Made by a program: the position numbers and the translations under genes. The notes under the pieces were generated by a model. It searched no databases and was not told where the DNA came from. It saw nothing but the letters and a program-made list of their open reading frames with translations. A stretch of 64,000 bases of DNA from Epiperipatus broadwayi. Taxonomy: Eukaryota > Onychophora > Udeonychophora > Euonychophora > Peripatidae. This document shows, piece by piece, positions 1 through 10,299 of this stretch (position 1 is the first letter of the stretch; each line of letters opens with the position of its first letter). The stretch covers positions 3,953,230-4,017,229 of the forward strand of contig JAQFVV010006215.1 in the NCBI GenBank assembly GCA_028023455.1. The letters are read 5' to 3'.

Positions 1-54
1 TTTTTGTTATGGATAATTTACTATTATGACTGACTAAACTAAATCATATACCTT

Positions 55-1268
55 ATTCCCAGGAGGCTGTGAAATCAGAAAATGCAATGGTTGTAGATTG
101 GAATGGAGGGTACTAAGAATTTCCAGATTTCAGACCCAGGCTGCCATTTGATGATGACTTTTTATTTGGATACTTACAACTACAGATGACTTTCAAGTGA
201 AGGAAGATAGGAAGATTGCATGAATTGGAAAAAGAATTGTCTAATATTAAATGGAACATTATTGAACTTTGTGAAGTTAGAAAAAAAGATGAATGGACAA
301 TGGATTTAAAAAGGGGACATGTTCTGTACTATAAAGGCACAAACATTGGAAGTACACATAGAGTATGATTCATTATAAATAAAAAGTGGATGGAAGATAA
401 ATATTATGAAAATTAATGGTGTATCAGACAAGTGGCAAGATTAGTCATTCAACCTAATAGCAGATATCAAATATAGAGAATTTTTATATGTCGATATACA
501 AAAGGATTTTAATCTGACCAAATAACATTTTAAAATTTGTCATGGGAACTTTAATGCTAGAATTGGTAAACAATTGAAGATAAAAGTGCTGTAGTTAAAT
601 TTGGTTACTATGATAAAAGTGATAGAGAACATAGATTTGTTGAATTTGCATAAAATGAAATACTTTATATTATGAATTCCTTCTTTGAGAAAAAATGCTG
701 AATGGAAATGGACATCAAATGAAGGTACAGCAGAATTGGATTATATTTTGATTAACAGAAAATATATATTTCAAAACTGTAATGTTCTTAATAAATTCTA
801 CACAGAAAGTGCTCATCAATTAGTGAGATGTAAGATACATGTTAATGCAAAGACTAGAAACACAAAAATTATTTAAAAAAAAACAATTTTCACAGTTGAC
901 ATTCCTAATTTTCAGGAATATTCCAATGAAGTTAAATTAGAACTTGCAATAGTTTTTAAATATTAACAGATTTTGAACATGATTTAGATTTGAACCAAAT
1001 TAATAGAAAGATAAAAATACACTTTTAAAAACTGTAACAAAGATAGCTGGTACAAAAAAAGCAGCAATTAATGAGTAAAATTTCTACCGAGATGACAATT
1101 TATGATGAAAAGAAATATTAAAGTATATAAAAATGATGCATTAAGAAGAATTGAATATCCTAAATGGTGTTAAATAGTGTAAAAAAAGTTGATTATATAG
1201 AAAACTATAATTGTAAATCAGTAAGGAAAGTTATCGAAGAGAATAAAAATCTCAATAGTGTAAAAGTG
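55..1268 (+). mobile_element. LINE (endonuclease-RT type), decayed 5' fragment, copy A
   Basis: This is the 5' part of a non-LTR retrotransposon running from before the endonuclease into the endonuclease-RT linker. Its start matches the copy beginning at 24696, and homology ends near 1268. The best-preserved stretch is 685-876, which reads as the C-terminal part of an apurinic-type endonuclease: ELDYILINRKYIF, then SAHQLVRCKI where this family normally has S-D-H-x-L-V. The Asp of that SDH motif is therefore Ala here. Many stops and frameshifts lie elsewhere, so the copy is dead. The family resembles the RTE/CR1-like LINEs often annotated as craniofacial development protein 2-like; the exact clade is not settled. 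Confidence 0.75.
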
Positions 1269-1437
1269 TTATGTCGCCCAGTTATAATATCCACTGGTGA
1301 ACAATCTATGCAGGAAGCTAACTTTCTCTTGCCTATATAGGTATACAATAATTATAATCAATAAAGACTAATGCCGGTAGAATTAGTAAAAACAAATTTA
1401 ATTATAATACATGTGGGGAAAAGCATTAGTTATATAT

Positions 1438-1782
1438 ATATTAGTAAAAAAATCAGTCATATTTCACATGACCTATGTAGCTTGTATTACCAATATGTAA
1501 TATATAAAGAGCCTGCTAATAGCTCTAAACAAGCTTATTTATTTTATTTTTTATGATAAATGCTACAAGAGAAAATACCTGAAGCCTTTATCTATGATGG
1601 TCCCCATCCCCAGACCGGTTTCGAGCTATGGCTCTCATCAGTGAGGAGGTAGCACATTAGATTCAAATATTAACTCAAGCCAAGCATTTATCTAATTCTT
1701 AAATATTAAGAAAAAGATCCAAATCTTCAGACAACTACATGTCTTCAAACTCAGCTCTTTAACCAAAGAAACTGTATATATA
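1438..1782 (-). repeat. Partial retrozyme-like unit containing a hammerhead ribozyme
   Basis: This 345-bp segment is nearly identical to parts of the unit at 3093-3530 but circularly permuted: it starts with what is the right end of the second copy and runs through the unit junction (AAAGAGCCTGCTAATAGC). Permutation is what a tandem or circular precursor would leave. It carries one canonical hammerhead on the minus strand (1607-1647). No coding capacity is seen. Confidence 0.75.
1607..1647 (-). ncRNA. Hammerhead ribozyme, canonical core
   Basis: On the minus strand the sequence reads, in order: stem I 5' strand UCCUCA, core CUGAUGA, stem II GAGC-CAUA-GCUC, core GAAA, stem III ACC/GGU, cleavage triplet GUC, then stem I 3' strand UGGGGA. 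All six stem I pairs form (one G-U), and all conserved core bases are present. Predicted cleavage lies between the complements of 1613 and 1612. Stem III is the palindrome ACCGGU with no loop, so a monomer would fold poorly and a dimeric transcript is the likely active form. Such minimal ribozymes are known from Penelope-like elements and animal retrozymes. Confidence 0.88.
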
Positions 1783-2005
1783 TATATTCTAAGTTCGAGA
1801 ACTAATAAATAATCTTCAAACTTGGGGAAAGTATTGTTATGTGTGTGTATAATTAAAATACACATACACACAATGTAATAATAACAAACGTTGTAAATAT
1901 GAATTTAATATCTAAACATATGTACATGTATAAATTATCACACATATATACGTAAGTTATTTATACATGAAGGATAAAAAATACTTTGCAAATTAAATAT
2001 TAAAC

Positions 2006-2620
2006 TTAATCTGGACCAACTGATGATTGCTGGTTTAGCATGAAATACGTATATTGGTGATTATTTATCTTTTCAGCATATATGTGCTTAAGTGTATTAG
2101 TGTTATTAGATAGAGTGGAGAGTGGTGGGTCGTTTGAAAGTCTGTGCTCATATAACCTATATATTATATTTATAGACACAGGTATATTATAAGCCTGTGT
2201 TTCAGTTATTACATTGTAGAGATGTCTGCCCATCCTTGCATATGTATTAAATGGATTATGTCCTGTACATGTGGGGTTCAGAATGACTTTAGGTCAACAT
2301 GGGTGTGACAAAAATCTCGGCTTCAGGGTAGCCTTCGAGCATTCCATCATCAGATTTTCAATTGGATGGATGGTTGGAGTGTATAGTAGTTTGGAGCCTG
2401 TCCATTAAAGTATAAAGATTGTCTATCTTAATATATATCTGAGTACTTATAGTATATATGTGTGGCAGATGATAATCTGGACCAACTGATGATTGCTGGT
2501 TTAGCATGAAATACGTATGTGCTTGAGGGTATCAGTGTTATTAGATAGAGGGGAGAGTGGTGGGTCGTTTGAAAGTCTGTGCTCATATAACCTATATATT
2601 ATTTAATAGTTATGTTATTT
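2006..2620. repeat. Dispersed repeat with two partial internal copies
   Basis: The block GATGATTGCTGGTTTAGCAT occurs at about 2020 and again at about 2483, each followed by the same GGAGAGTGGTGGGTCGTTTG stretch. An inverted copy lies at 46775-46980. The open frame at 2006-2233 (-) is created by this repeat and resembles no protein I know. The part from 2270 to 2460 is related to the arms of the foldback at 3640-4180. Confidence 0.6.
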
Positions 2621-2799
2621 TTAAAACAACAAGAAAGCAAATCCCTTTAGATGACAGGTTTAGTTGATAAAGGAACTTTGCAGATAAACAAGGTGTGTAA
2701 TTAAAAAGTAATCAGGCTGCAAAGATAATTAATCAAACTTAAATATTGTACTGCAAGTGAACTGGGAGTGATTAATCCAAACAGGATAGATGAGATGTG

Positions 2800-3000
2800 A
2801 CCAATCAAGTCCACGGAATCAGGACTAGGGAAAATGAGTGCAGTATAAAGATTTTGACACACAGGCAACTGGAAACTCTACTGATGCAGATGAACTTTGA
2901 AAGATGCTGAATGTCGCTTATTTAGCATGGTAGCTCCAGAGCAGACCGCTGGCCTCCGAACATCCAAGAGTCAGCATAGGGACTGTAAAGTAGGTCATAT
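2800..3000 (+). promoter_or_regulatory. Promoter-like segment (CCAAT and TATA) between repeats
   Basis: A CCAAT box at 2811-2815 precedes a TATAAA at 2844-2849, with a relatively GC-richer stretch following to about 3000. The spacing is promoter-like. It may be the promoter of a repeat element or host DNA between repeats. No coding sequence can be tied to it. Confidence 0.25.
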
Positions 3001-3092
3001 TCGATCTTTATTATTGTTTTTGTATGCCTTCATGTTTATTGACGTAAACATATAATTATGTTAATGTATTCATGTAAATATATATATATATA

Positions 3093-3529
3093 TAATATAT
3101 AAAGAGCCTGCTAATAGCTCTAAACAAGCTTATTTATTTTATTTTTTATGATAAATGCTACAAGAGGAAATACCTGAAGCCTTTATCTATGATGGTCCCC
3201 ATCCCCAGACCGGTTTCAAGCTATGGCTCTCATCAGTGAGGAGCTAGGGCATTAGATTCAAAATATTAACTCAAGCCAAGCATTTATCTAATTCTTAAAT
3301 ATTAAGAAAAAGATCCAAATCTTCAGACACCTACATGTCTTCAAACTCAGCTCTTTAACCAAAGAAACTATATGAGCCTGAACTTAATTCAGTGATCTCA
3401 TATATTAGTAGGCTTAGCAATTTAATATAGCCAAAGCCCTAAAAGCAAATTATAATATTAGTAAAAAAAATCAGTCATATTTCACATGACCTATATAGCT
3501 TGTATTATCAATATGTAATATATAAAGAG

Positions 3530-3530
<1 letters not shown>
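3093..3530 (-). repeat. Retrozyme-like unit of 423 bp with terminal redundancy
   Basis: The motif TATATAAAGAGCC begins the unit and returns 423 bp later (AAAGAGCC at 3101 and 3524), so this is one complete monomer plus the start of the next. It carries one hammerhead (3202-3242) on the minus strand and no ORF. Length and architecture fit small non-autonomous hammerhead retroelements related to Penelope-like elements. Confidence 0.72.
3202..3242 (-). ncRNA. Hammerhead ribozyme, second copy
   Basis: Same architecture as the copy at 1607-1647: stem I UCCUCA/UGGGGA, core CUGAUGA, stem II GAGC-CAUA-GCUU, GAAA, palindromic ACCGGU stem III, GUC cleavage triplet between the complements of 3208 and 3207. 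The only core-proximal change is a G-U pair at the base of stem II, which should weaken but not abolish folding. Confidence 0.82.
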
Positions 3531-3535
<5 letters not shown>

Positions 3536-3581
<46 letters not shown>

Positions 3582-3582
3582 G
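3536..3582. repeat. (AT)n microsatellite
   Basis: A pure AT dinucleotide run following the unit end. Many element ends in this window sit in AT runs. Confidence 0.9.
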
Positions 3583-3639
3583 CTGAGCCAGTGCTCATGA
3601 GCTGGTCTACATTACCAGCTCTCACATATATATATATAT

Positions 3640-4180
3640 ATAATCAGCGCTCAGTTTATATTAAGATTGCAAATCTTCAAACTTTAGTGGAAAAGGTTCA
3701 TTCTTCTTCACCCTTCAAATTTTTAAATATCCATATCATTGAAAATTCGTTGCTGAAACACCCAAAGTCCTTGCTGATGCCAATATTATTGTCATATTAA
3801 TGTTGACATTAAGTCACTCTGACCCTCTCACAAATAGAATCTTAATATGTCCATTTAAATACAAAGAAGAGAGATCCCTTCTAATTACAATAAGTTCAGT
3901 AGAGACAATATAATACTTATATTTGAATATTACACATTCAGCTATATTCTACCCATCTCTTTTCTGTGTATTTAAATGGACATATTAAGATACTATATGT
4001 GATAGGTCAGAGTTATTTAAAGTCAACAAGGGATAGTATTGGTATCAACAAGGGCTTTGAGTATTTCTATCAGCGGATTTTCAATGATATGGATGGCTGA
4101 AGAATTGAAGGGCAGATTGTAGCTTGTCCATTAAAGTTTTGAACATTTGCTATCTTAATATAAACTGAGCACTGATTGTA
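3640..4180. repeat. Foldback: inverted repeat with about 220-bp arms
   Basis: The left arm (about 3640-3870) is the imperfect reverse complement of the right arm (about 3955-4180); compare CTTAATATGTCCATTTAAAT near 3841 with its complement near 3970. A spacer of about 85 bp separates them. The arms are related to the 2270-2460 part of the neighbouring dispersed repeat. The ORF at 3591-3800 falls in an arm and is not a gene. Confidence 0.65.
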
Positions 4181-4479
4181 TATATATATATGTGTGTGTG
4201 GGGGGGTGGTAATCTGAATCAAATGACGACTGCTGGTTCAGCACAAATTACATATTTTTTCACATGATGTGGTAATTTGTGTCAGTTGTATAAGATGGAT
4301 TTCATAGCCATGGGGGCTTGAAAGTCTGAGTTGAAGTCCTAATATATATATATATATATGCAAAATCTTTATCTTTTTTTGCACACATTCTTTTTTTTTT
4401 TTAACAAAAAACTACCATCTTGATAGAGGTATATCTTATTACTATATATATCATAATCACTATTTACCATTATCAATTC

Positions 4480-5245
4480 ATTGCAGAATGATGGTCTCTC
4501 CAAGTTCAATCCATCTTCTCTGATCTCTAGCTCATCTTTTCCGTATCACCTGATCACATTTGCAGTCTCTTTCTATGTCTTTTAAATCTCTTGGAATCCA
4601 GCTTAAGAATTCAACTTTCTATCTATAATCATCTTTTCTAGCAATATGTCCAGCCCAACTCCACATTAGTCTTTTAATTGTTTCAATGATGTCACAATAT
4701 GTTATTCTTTTACTCATAAATTTCATTTTTGATCTCTTCTTCTTACTCCTAATGTACATATTTCCATCTTCTATGAGTTGTCTGAAGTTTCTGTATTGCT
4801 CTTTAATATGTGTCCAAGTTTCAGATCCATAAGTAAGAATGGGTAAAACACATTTATTAAAAACACCCTTTTCAAACATATAAACATATTTTCTTTTAAT
4901 ATTAAGTTATTTCTACCAACAGAACTCTAACCAAGTTTAATTCTATGATTTTAATTTCAACCATTATATTTCCATCTATATTAATAATCTGACCAAGGTA
5001 TTTGTAACTGTAACTTCTAACTTATCACAATCAATCTTTATTTTTATATTTTGAGAAAATCCATTAAACATTACTTTAGTCTTTTTAACATTTATCTTTA
5101 GTCCTACTTTCATCTGATAACTCCTGCAATATTTCCTGCAGCTCTAAAGCATTATTTGCAAAAACAACATCATCATCTGCAAAATCTAAATGACTTAAAT
5201 AATCTCCATTTACTTTCTCTCCTTTAGCTTTCCATTTTGTATATA
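4480..5245 (-). mobile_element. LINE 3' fragment (RT C-terminus and 3' end)
   Basis: Read on the minus strand, 4619-4879 gives the characteristic C-terminal stretch of this LINE family: VLPILTYGSETWT followed by IIETIKRLMWSWAGHIARKD. Further upstream, around 5160-5190, the RT active-site region reads LDFADD with the expected neighbours. The left edge near 4480 has the family's common 3' terminus (CATTATCAATTCATTGCAGA). Several frameshifts make it a pseudogene. It is the 5'-truncated form typical of LINE insertions. Confidence 0.75.
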
Positions 5246-6514
5246 GTATATATTGTGTTTCTTAATAACATTTATATAATTAATATGTAAATTGATTGAA
5301 ATAGATTAATAACATTAAATAGCAGGTAATCAAGATTTATTTGAAAATTTTTTAATTAGACTTTGGTATATTGTGAAAGTATGTTACAGTAAAGAAATTA
5401 ATCTAGATTTCATAAATCTCAATGAGTTCCTAATTGCACATACAAATTTATTAATCAATAATATGATTGAACCCAGATAACAAAATAAGATCTGGAGACG
5501 AAATAAGAAAAGAAAATATTTACTGACTTCATATCTATTGTGTATGTTATCAAAATTAGAAATAAAGTGCGAAATTTCCGATAGGAGGAATTTCTCTGAA
5601 TACTATAAAAGGAAATCTTTTTCTTTAGACAGCAGAGTTATGTTTTTACAAAGAAAGACATGCCATGTTGTTGGCTAGATACAATCATGTTTACTCCTGG
5701 GAACTCCTTTCCCACGGCTGAATCTACATCTGCAAATGAAAAATATGTATGGAGTTCATAGGAAGAATGCCACAGCTATGATGTAATTCCAACTTTAGCG
5801 AGAACTTTTGAAAATGAATTATCGCATGTAACAACTGATGTGCAGTTACCAGCAAAGCGCCCCCCCCCCACCACCACCACTTCAGATGGATGATCTGGAA
5901 GCTTCATGAACTCATATCATCCAACATGTGTCTCATGTTTTGTAATTCATCTGATGGATTGTGCCTTAATTTTGGCCAGGGTAAATATGAACTATACTAT
6001 AAAAGTGTAATTGGGTTCATTGCGATAGAAAGTAAATTTGTGTTTAAGTTATTATATTATAAATAGTAATGAAAATGAAAGAAAATAATACATATTATAT
6101 AAATTATGTAAATTAATATGTACTTTATAAATGTATTTTGTTATTAGTATTGATTGCCAGATAATTTAATGAAAGTAAATTATTATGTGTTAGAACATTT
6201 ATATCAAGGTTTGAATTTATTGATATGATATTTTCTAAATAAAATCTGAGGGAAAGAGATTTGGTATTCTTATCAGATACCATCTTGTTATGTGCGACCA
6301 TGTTGCTTTCAGGTCGAAAGAAATATTTACTCAGGATAAATTTTAATCACTTTAATTTAACATCTACATCTAAGTTAAATTAGTTTGCTTGCATGTAATC
6401 ATCTTGTCTGGATCGGTATCAAGGTATTCCATTACAATTCACTGATCTTGGATTTAAAAGGACAGACCTCTAGGAATGTCCTTTTGTTTCAATATATATA
6501 TATCACGAAAAAAC
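5246..6514. other. Non-repetitive AT-rich DNA with an exon-like stretch
   Basis: Most of this holds no recognisable gene. Around 5600-5990 composition rises: TATAAAA at 5604-5610, an ATG at 5687 followed by a frame with a single stop (TAG) to about 5890, a C9-10 run at 5860-5869, and AC-rich codons after it. I do not recognise the product and list it as a possible relic exon only. Confidence 0.3.
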
Positions 6515-6840
6515 ATGTAAATATAAATTTAAATTTGATTTTAAAAATGTGAAAATTCTTCATGAAGAGAGAAACCATAGTAAAAGAAAAATTAAAGAGG
6601 CAATTTTTATAAACAGGAATAAAATGCCTTTAATAATCGACAAGCTGCTAACATTAAAATACGTGATTCGTGGAATTTGAATTGATGACGTTTGCTTCCG
6701 CTTTTGTTTTTGAATTTAATGGCAGTTGAGGCAGGTTTAAGAAATTAACCAAAAATACTTCTGCAGATTTAAGGATTGTTTGTAATAGTTTGTTAAATTT
6801 ATTATTTCAATTATAATTACAATTTTGTTTTTAATTAACG
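6515..6840 (+). mobile_element. Penelope-like element 3' fragment
   Basis: The plus strand here matches the 3' end of the minus-strand PLE at 48100-48450: the frame encodes YKFKFDF...VKILHEERNH and KIKEAIFINRNK, the C-terminal part of a GIY-YIG endonuclease, then frameshifts. The shared 3' untranslated part runs to an A/T-rich end near 6840. It is a 5'-truncated dead copy. Confidence 0.8.
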
Positions 6841-7992
6841 GACATTTTATTTATTTTATATATAAGGTTTATTTAGAGCAAGAATTCATGTGTTCGGTAA
6901 TAACAGATTGTAATTGATCTTAAGTGAGGGAAAGAAGATTGTTTGTGTAGGGATTTAAATGTTGATCGAATCACTTCATTTTATTTGCTTAAAGCATAGA
7001 ATTAATCAACTTAATGTAAAACGAATTCTTATGTTTATATATGCATTTTTATTTAACTAATTGAGTATTCTATCTACCAAACATCGATCTATTATTATTT
7101 TTCATAGTTTTATCTGGGGTGGGTGTTCACGTATATAACCGACTAGTTTATTGCGGGTGTGTATGATTGCTAGTAAAATAAATTATCATCAGCTTTCTAA
7201 AAATGGGAAACGAGATTATCACTAAATGAGTCTGATTTTAGGTTTTGGTCTAGTGGTACCCGCTAATGATCATGCATGTTACATAGGCATCAACTTGTAC
7301 CATCACAATAGTGACAAGCAAATTGTTTGTCCACAGTTCTACGAGTAATTGCAGTGATACTAGAAAAATCTAGTGATCCGCATCAATGTTGCATATTTTA
7401 TTAGTGGCATGAAAAATATGCAATATATAGCTGTAAATAACTGAATAAGTAGTTAAACAACCTAAATGCTCCATTGCTGATTAATCCAAGAATATAGTCT
7501 TAACCAACTGTGATATAGTTCTTATTTGCAGATGGCTGATACCTATCCTTTTTCTGACATCATAGTTAATCTTAATAACAATTACTAGATTGTAAAATTT
7601 CTGGGTGAAATGTGTAAAACTGAATATAAATAGCACTGATTGCTAAGGAAAACAGTGATCTGAAATTTTCATTGAAAAGAAACTTTAAAAAAAAATGTAG
7701 TCCTCCATTAAGCTAGAATAACTAAAAATTAAAGGTTATGAAACAATTTTCAATGTGCATACACTTGAGCCTAAATATGTGTGTAGATGTATGCAGCTGC
7801 AACTGAAATTTTGGAATTCTCTCTAGAAAAACCGTTAGGAATCTACTTTTTAAACAAGATTTAAGAACTTACTAGCATTAACTTTGGTTAGCTATTTATT
7901 GATTATATATAATATTTCAAAATAATATATTTTTGTATATTTTCTACATTTAAACATTTATATTTTGCAGGAATATAAACTTGCCATTTGTA
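6841..7992. other. No gene seen; AT-rich
   Basis: Both strands are broken by frequent stops and I see no repeat matching the rest of the window. It lies between a PLE fragment and the target site of the next transposon. Confidence 0.5.
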
Positions 7993-8093
7993 AATAAGTG
8001 GGTTGTGATCTGATCCTTCGTGTCAGTCGTGGGATGGCGCTATTTCTAGCTTAATTTCTAGAAATATGCTGTTTCCGCGGCCGCACCCAAGCC

Positions 8094-8230
8094 TTTAAGC
8101 ATTCTTTCTACAATAAATCCTAGAAAGATTGTTAACTCGGAGTTAAGTCTTCTTTCTACACTAAAATGGAGAAAGAGTGTTAACTCGGAGTTAAACCTTC
8201 TTTCTACGATAAAAACTAGAGTGTTAACTC
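8094..8230. repeat. Short tandem repeat near the left transposon end
   Basis: Three degenerate units of about 55 bp share TTCTTTCTAC, a variable middle, and GTGTTAACTCGG. The hairpin-prone TTAACTCGGAGTTAA occurs in the first two units. They sit directly inside the left TIR. The ORF at 8058-8303 (-) is a product of this repetition. Confidence 0.7.
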
Positions 8231-8865
8231 GGCTTAAGTGGCTAACGGTATGGCTTTTTCCTATGCTAAAAGTGGAGGAAAATACCATAGTTGTTTGTGT
8301 CATGCACTACATCATAATGCTGTGTTATGTATTTTAGGTAACAATATTGTACGAGGGTGTGTTAAGTTCATCGTGTAAAAATTATTTAAATTTTTATTGG
8401 GGCATTTTTTTTAATATGAATTGATGTACTGTTACCTTTTAACAATTTTAACAGTGTTGTGATTGTTCCTCGTAAAGCTGTAAGCCATCTAAATTCTTGA
8501 TTAGGGTGGGGTAACTGAATTTTTTTGACGATCACGATTTAAGTCAGAGAAATTTTCCGAGACCAAGAATATGGCTAATTCGAACACAGAAAACTTAAAA
8601 AGATGGGAATTACCAGATATGGAAGCCAGCGCTGGAACATTTCCACAGCAGAAAAACATCCTGCTGAAAGAAAAGATATGATTGTGCAGCAAATATATGC
8701 AGACTTGAGGTCCATAAACATCTTTTGACTTTCATTTGTAAGTCTCATTGTTGCTGATGGAAATGTTCACTTCGTAAAGGGCAGCTTGTTTGAGGAATTC
8801 CAAATGGCCTTCGTCAAATGTAAAATAAAAGTAATTTAAATTTTTATTTAAACATACATCCCTTC

Positions 8866-10080
8866 TCCCAATAATTGTTGTCGGCAATCAAATGTAAAAT
8901 AAAAGTAACGTAAATTATTTAATCATACCGAAAAAAAAACCCCTCCCACTAATTGTTGTCGGCAATCAAATGTAAACCAATAAAAGTAAGACCGTAAATT
9001 ATTATTTAAACATAACCCAAATTACTATTTGAACATACACCAAAAAAGGCCCGCTCTTGTCAATAAAAATTAAAGAAACAACTATTATTGTCCCATTGTC
9101 AAAAATATTATTTGGGAAACCAAAATGATTTATAAACAAAAAAAAAAAGAAAGTAAAATTGGTTGTCAATGAAATGTAACCAATAAAAGTAACTTAAATT
9201 TTTATTTAAACATACACTAAAAAACCCTTTCTCCCAATAATTGTTGTCGGCAATCAAATGCAAAATAAAAATAACGTAAATTATTATTTAATCATAACCC
9301 CAAAACACCCCTCCCACTAATTATTGTCAATCAAATGTACACCACTAAAAGTAACATAAACTATTATTTAAACATACACCCCTTCTCCCAATAATTGTTA
9401 TCGACAATCATACCCAAAAAAACACCCCTGTCAATAATTATTGTCAATCAAATGTAAACCAATAAAAGGAAGGTAAATTATTATTTAAACATAACCCAAA
9501 TTACTATTTTAACATGCACCAAAAAACACCCTCTTGTCAATAAAAATTAAAAAAACAACTATTATTGTCCCATTGTCAAAAATATTATTTGTGGAACCAA
9601 AACCATAATTTATAAACGAAAGAAAGTCAAATTGGTTGTCAATCAAATGTAACCAATAAAAGTAACTTAATTTTTTATTTAAACATACACACACACAAAA
9701 AAAAAAACCCCCACTTCTCCCAATAATTGTTGTCTGCAATCAAATGTAAAAATAAAAGTAAGATAAATTATTATTTAATCATACACAAAAACACCCCTCC
9801 CACTAATTGTTGTCAATCAAATGTAAACCAATAAAAGTAACATAAATTATTATTTAAAGATACATAAAAAAACCCATTCTCTCTTTAATTTTGTCAATCA
9901 AAATTTAAAAAACAGTAATACTATTTAAAAAACACAAATTACTATTTGAACATACACCAAAAAAGACCCTCTTGTCAATAAAAATTAAAAAAAAACAACT
10001 ATTATTATCACATTGTCAAAAATATTATTTGGTAAAAATAATTTAGAAACGAAAGAAAGTAAAATTTGTAAACAAACAAA
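8866..10080. repeat. Satellite-like array inside the transposon (about 78 bp, with higher-order period)
   Basis: The basic unit is about 78 bp and contains TAATTGTTGTC, CAATCAAATGTAA and AAATTATTATTTAAACATA. A longer variant block (TCAATAAAAATTAAA followed by TTATTGTC) recurs near 9060, 9538 and 9975, giving a higher-order period of about 440-480 bp. No coding sequence is present. Confidence 0.8.
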
Positions 10081-10299
10081 AAAAGTCAATATTAATAGAG
10101 AATCGCTAGCCCTGGAACATTGTATTAATGTGTTTTTGGTTAGAAATAGCGCCATCTCACGGCTGACATGAAGGATCAGATCACAACCAATAAGGGTTTC
10201 AATTTTAATTCCAAGAGAACAAAACTATTCTAGAGATGAGTTTTCTGATGACTACACACTGATCTGTGAGCCTCAAAACATGCTGGTCCATTTTTCTGT

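Larger units (their letters stand above)
8001..10188. mobile_element. Non-autonomous DNA transposon, 50-bp TIRs, 8-bp target duplication
   Basis: The ends are inverted repeats of 50 bp with 46 matches: the left begins GGTTGTGATCTGATCCTTCG and the right ends with its near-complement. Flanks are AATAAGTG (7993-8000) and AATAAGGG (10189-10196), an 8-bp target-site duplication with one mismatch. Eight-bp duplications occur in hAT, P and Merlin superfamilies, but the TIR start GGTTGTG fits none of these clearly. The 2188-bp interior has no transposase; it is largely short tandem arrays (8094-8230 and 8866-10080). It is inferred to be mobilised in trans. Confidence 0.82.

Noticed and set aside
2290-2360. 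Possible hammerhead (CTGATGATGGAATGCTCGAA on the minus strand)
   Set aside because: CUGAUGA is present but stem II does not pair and GAAAC is missing; the related copy near 4060 does not restore either.
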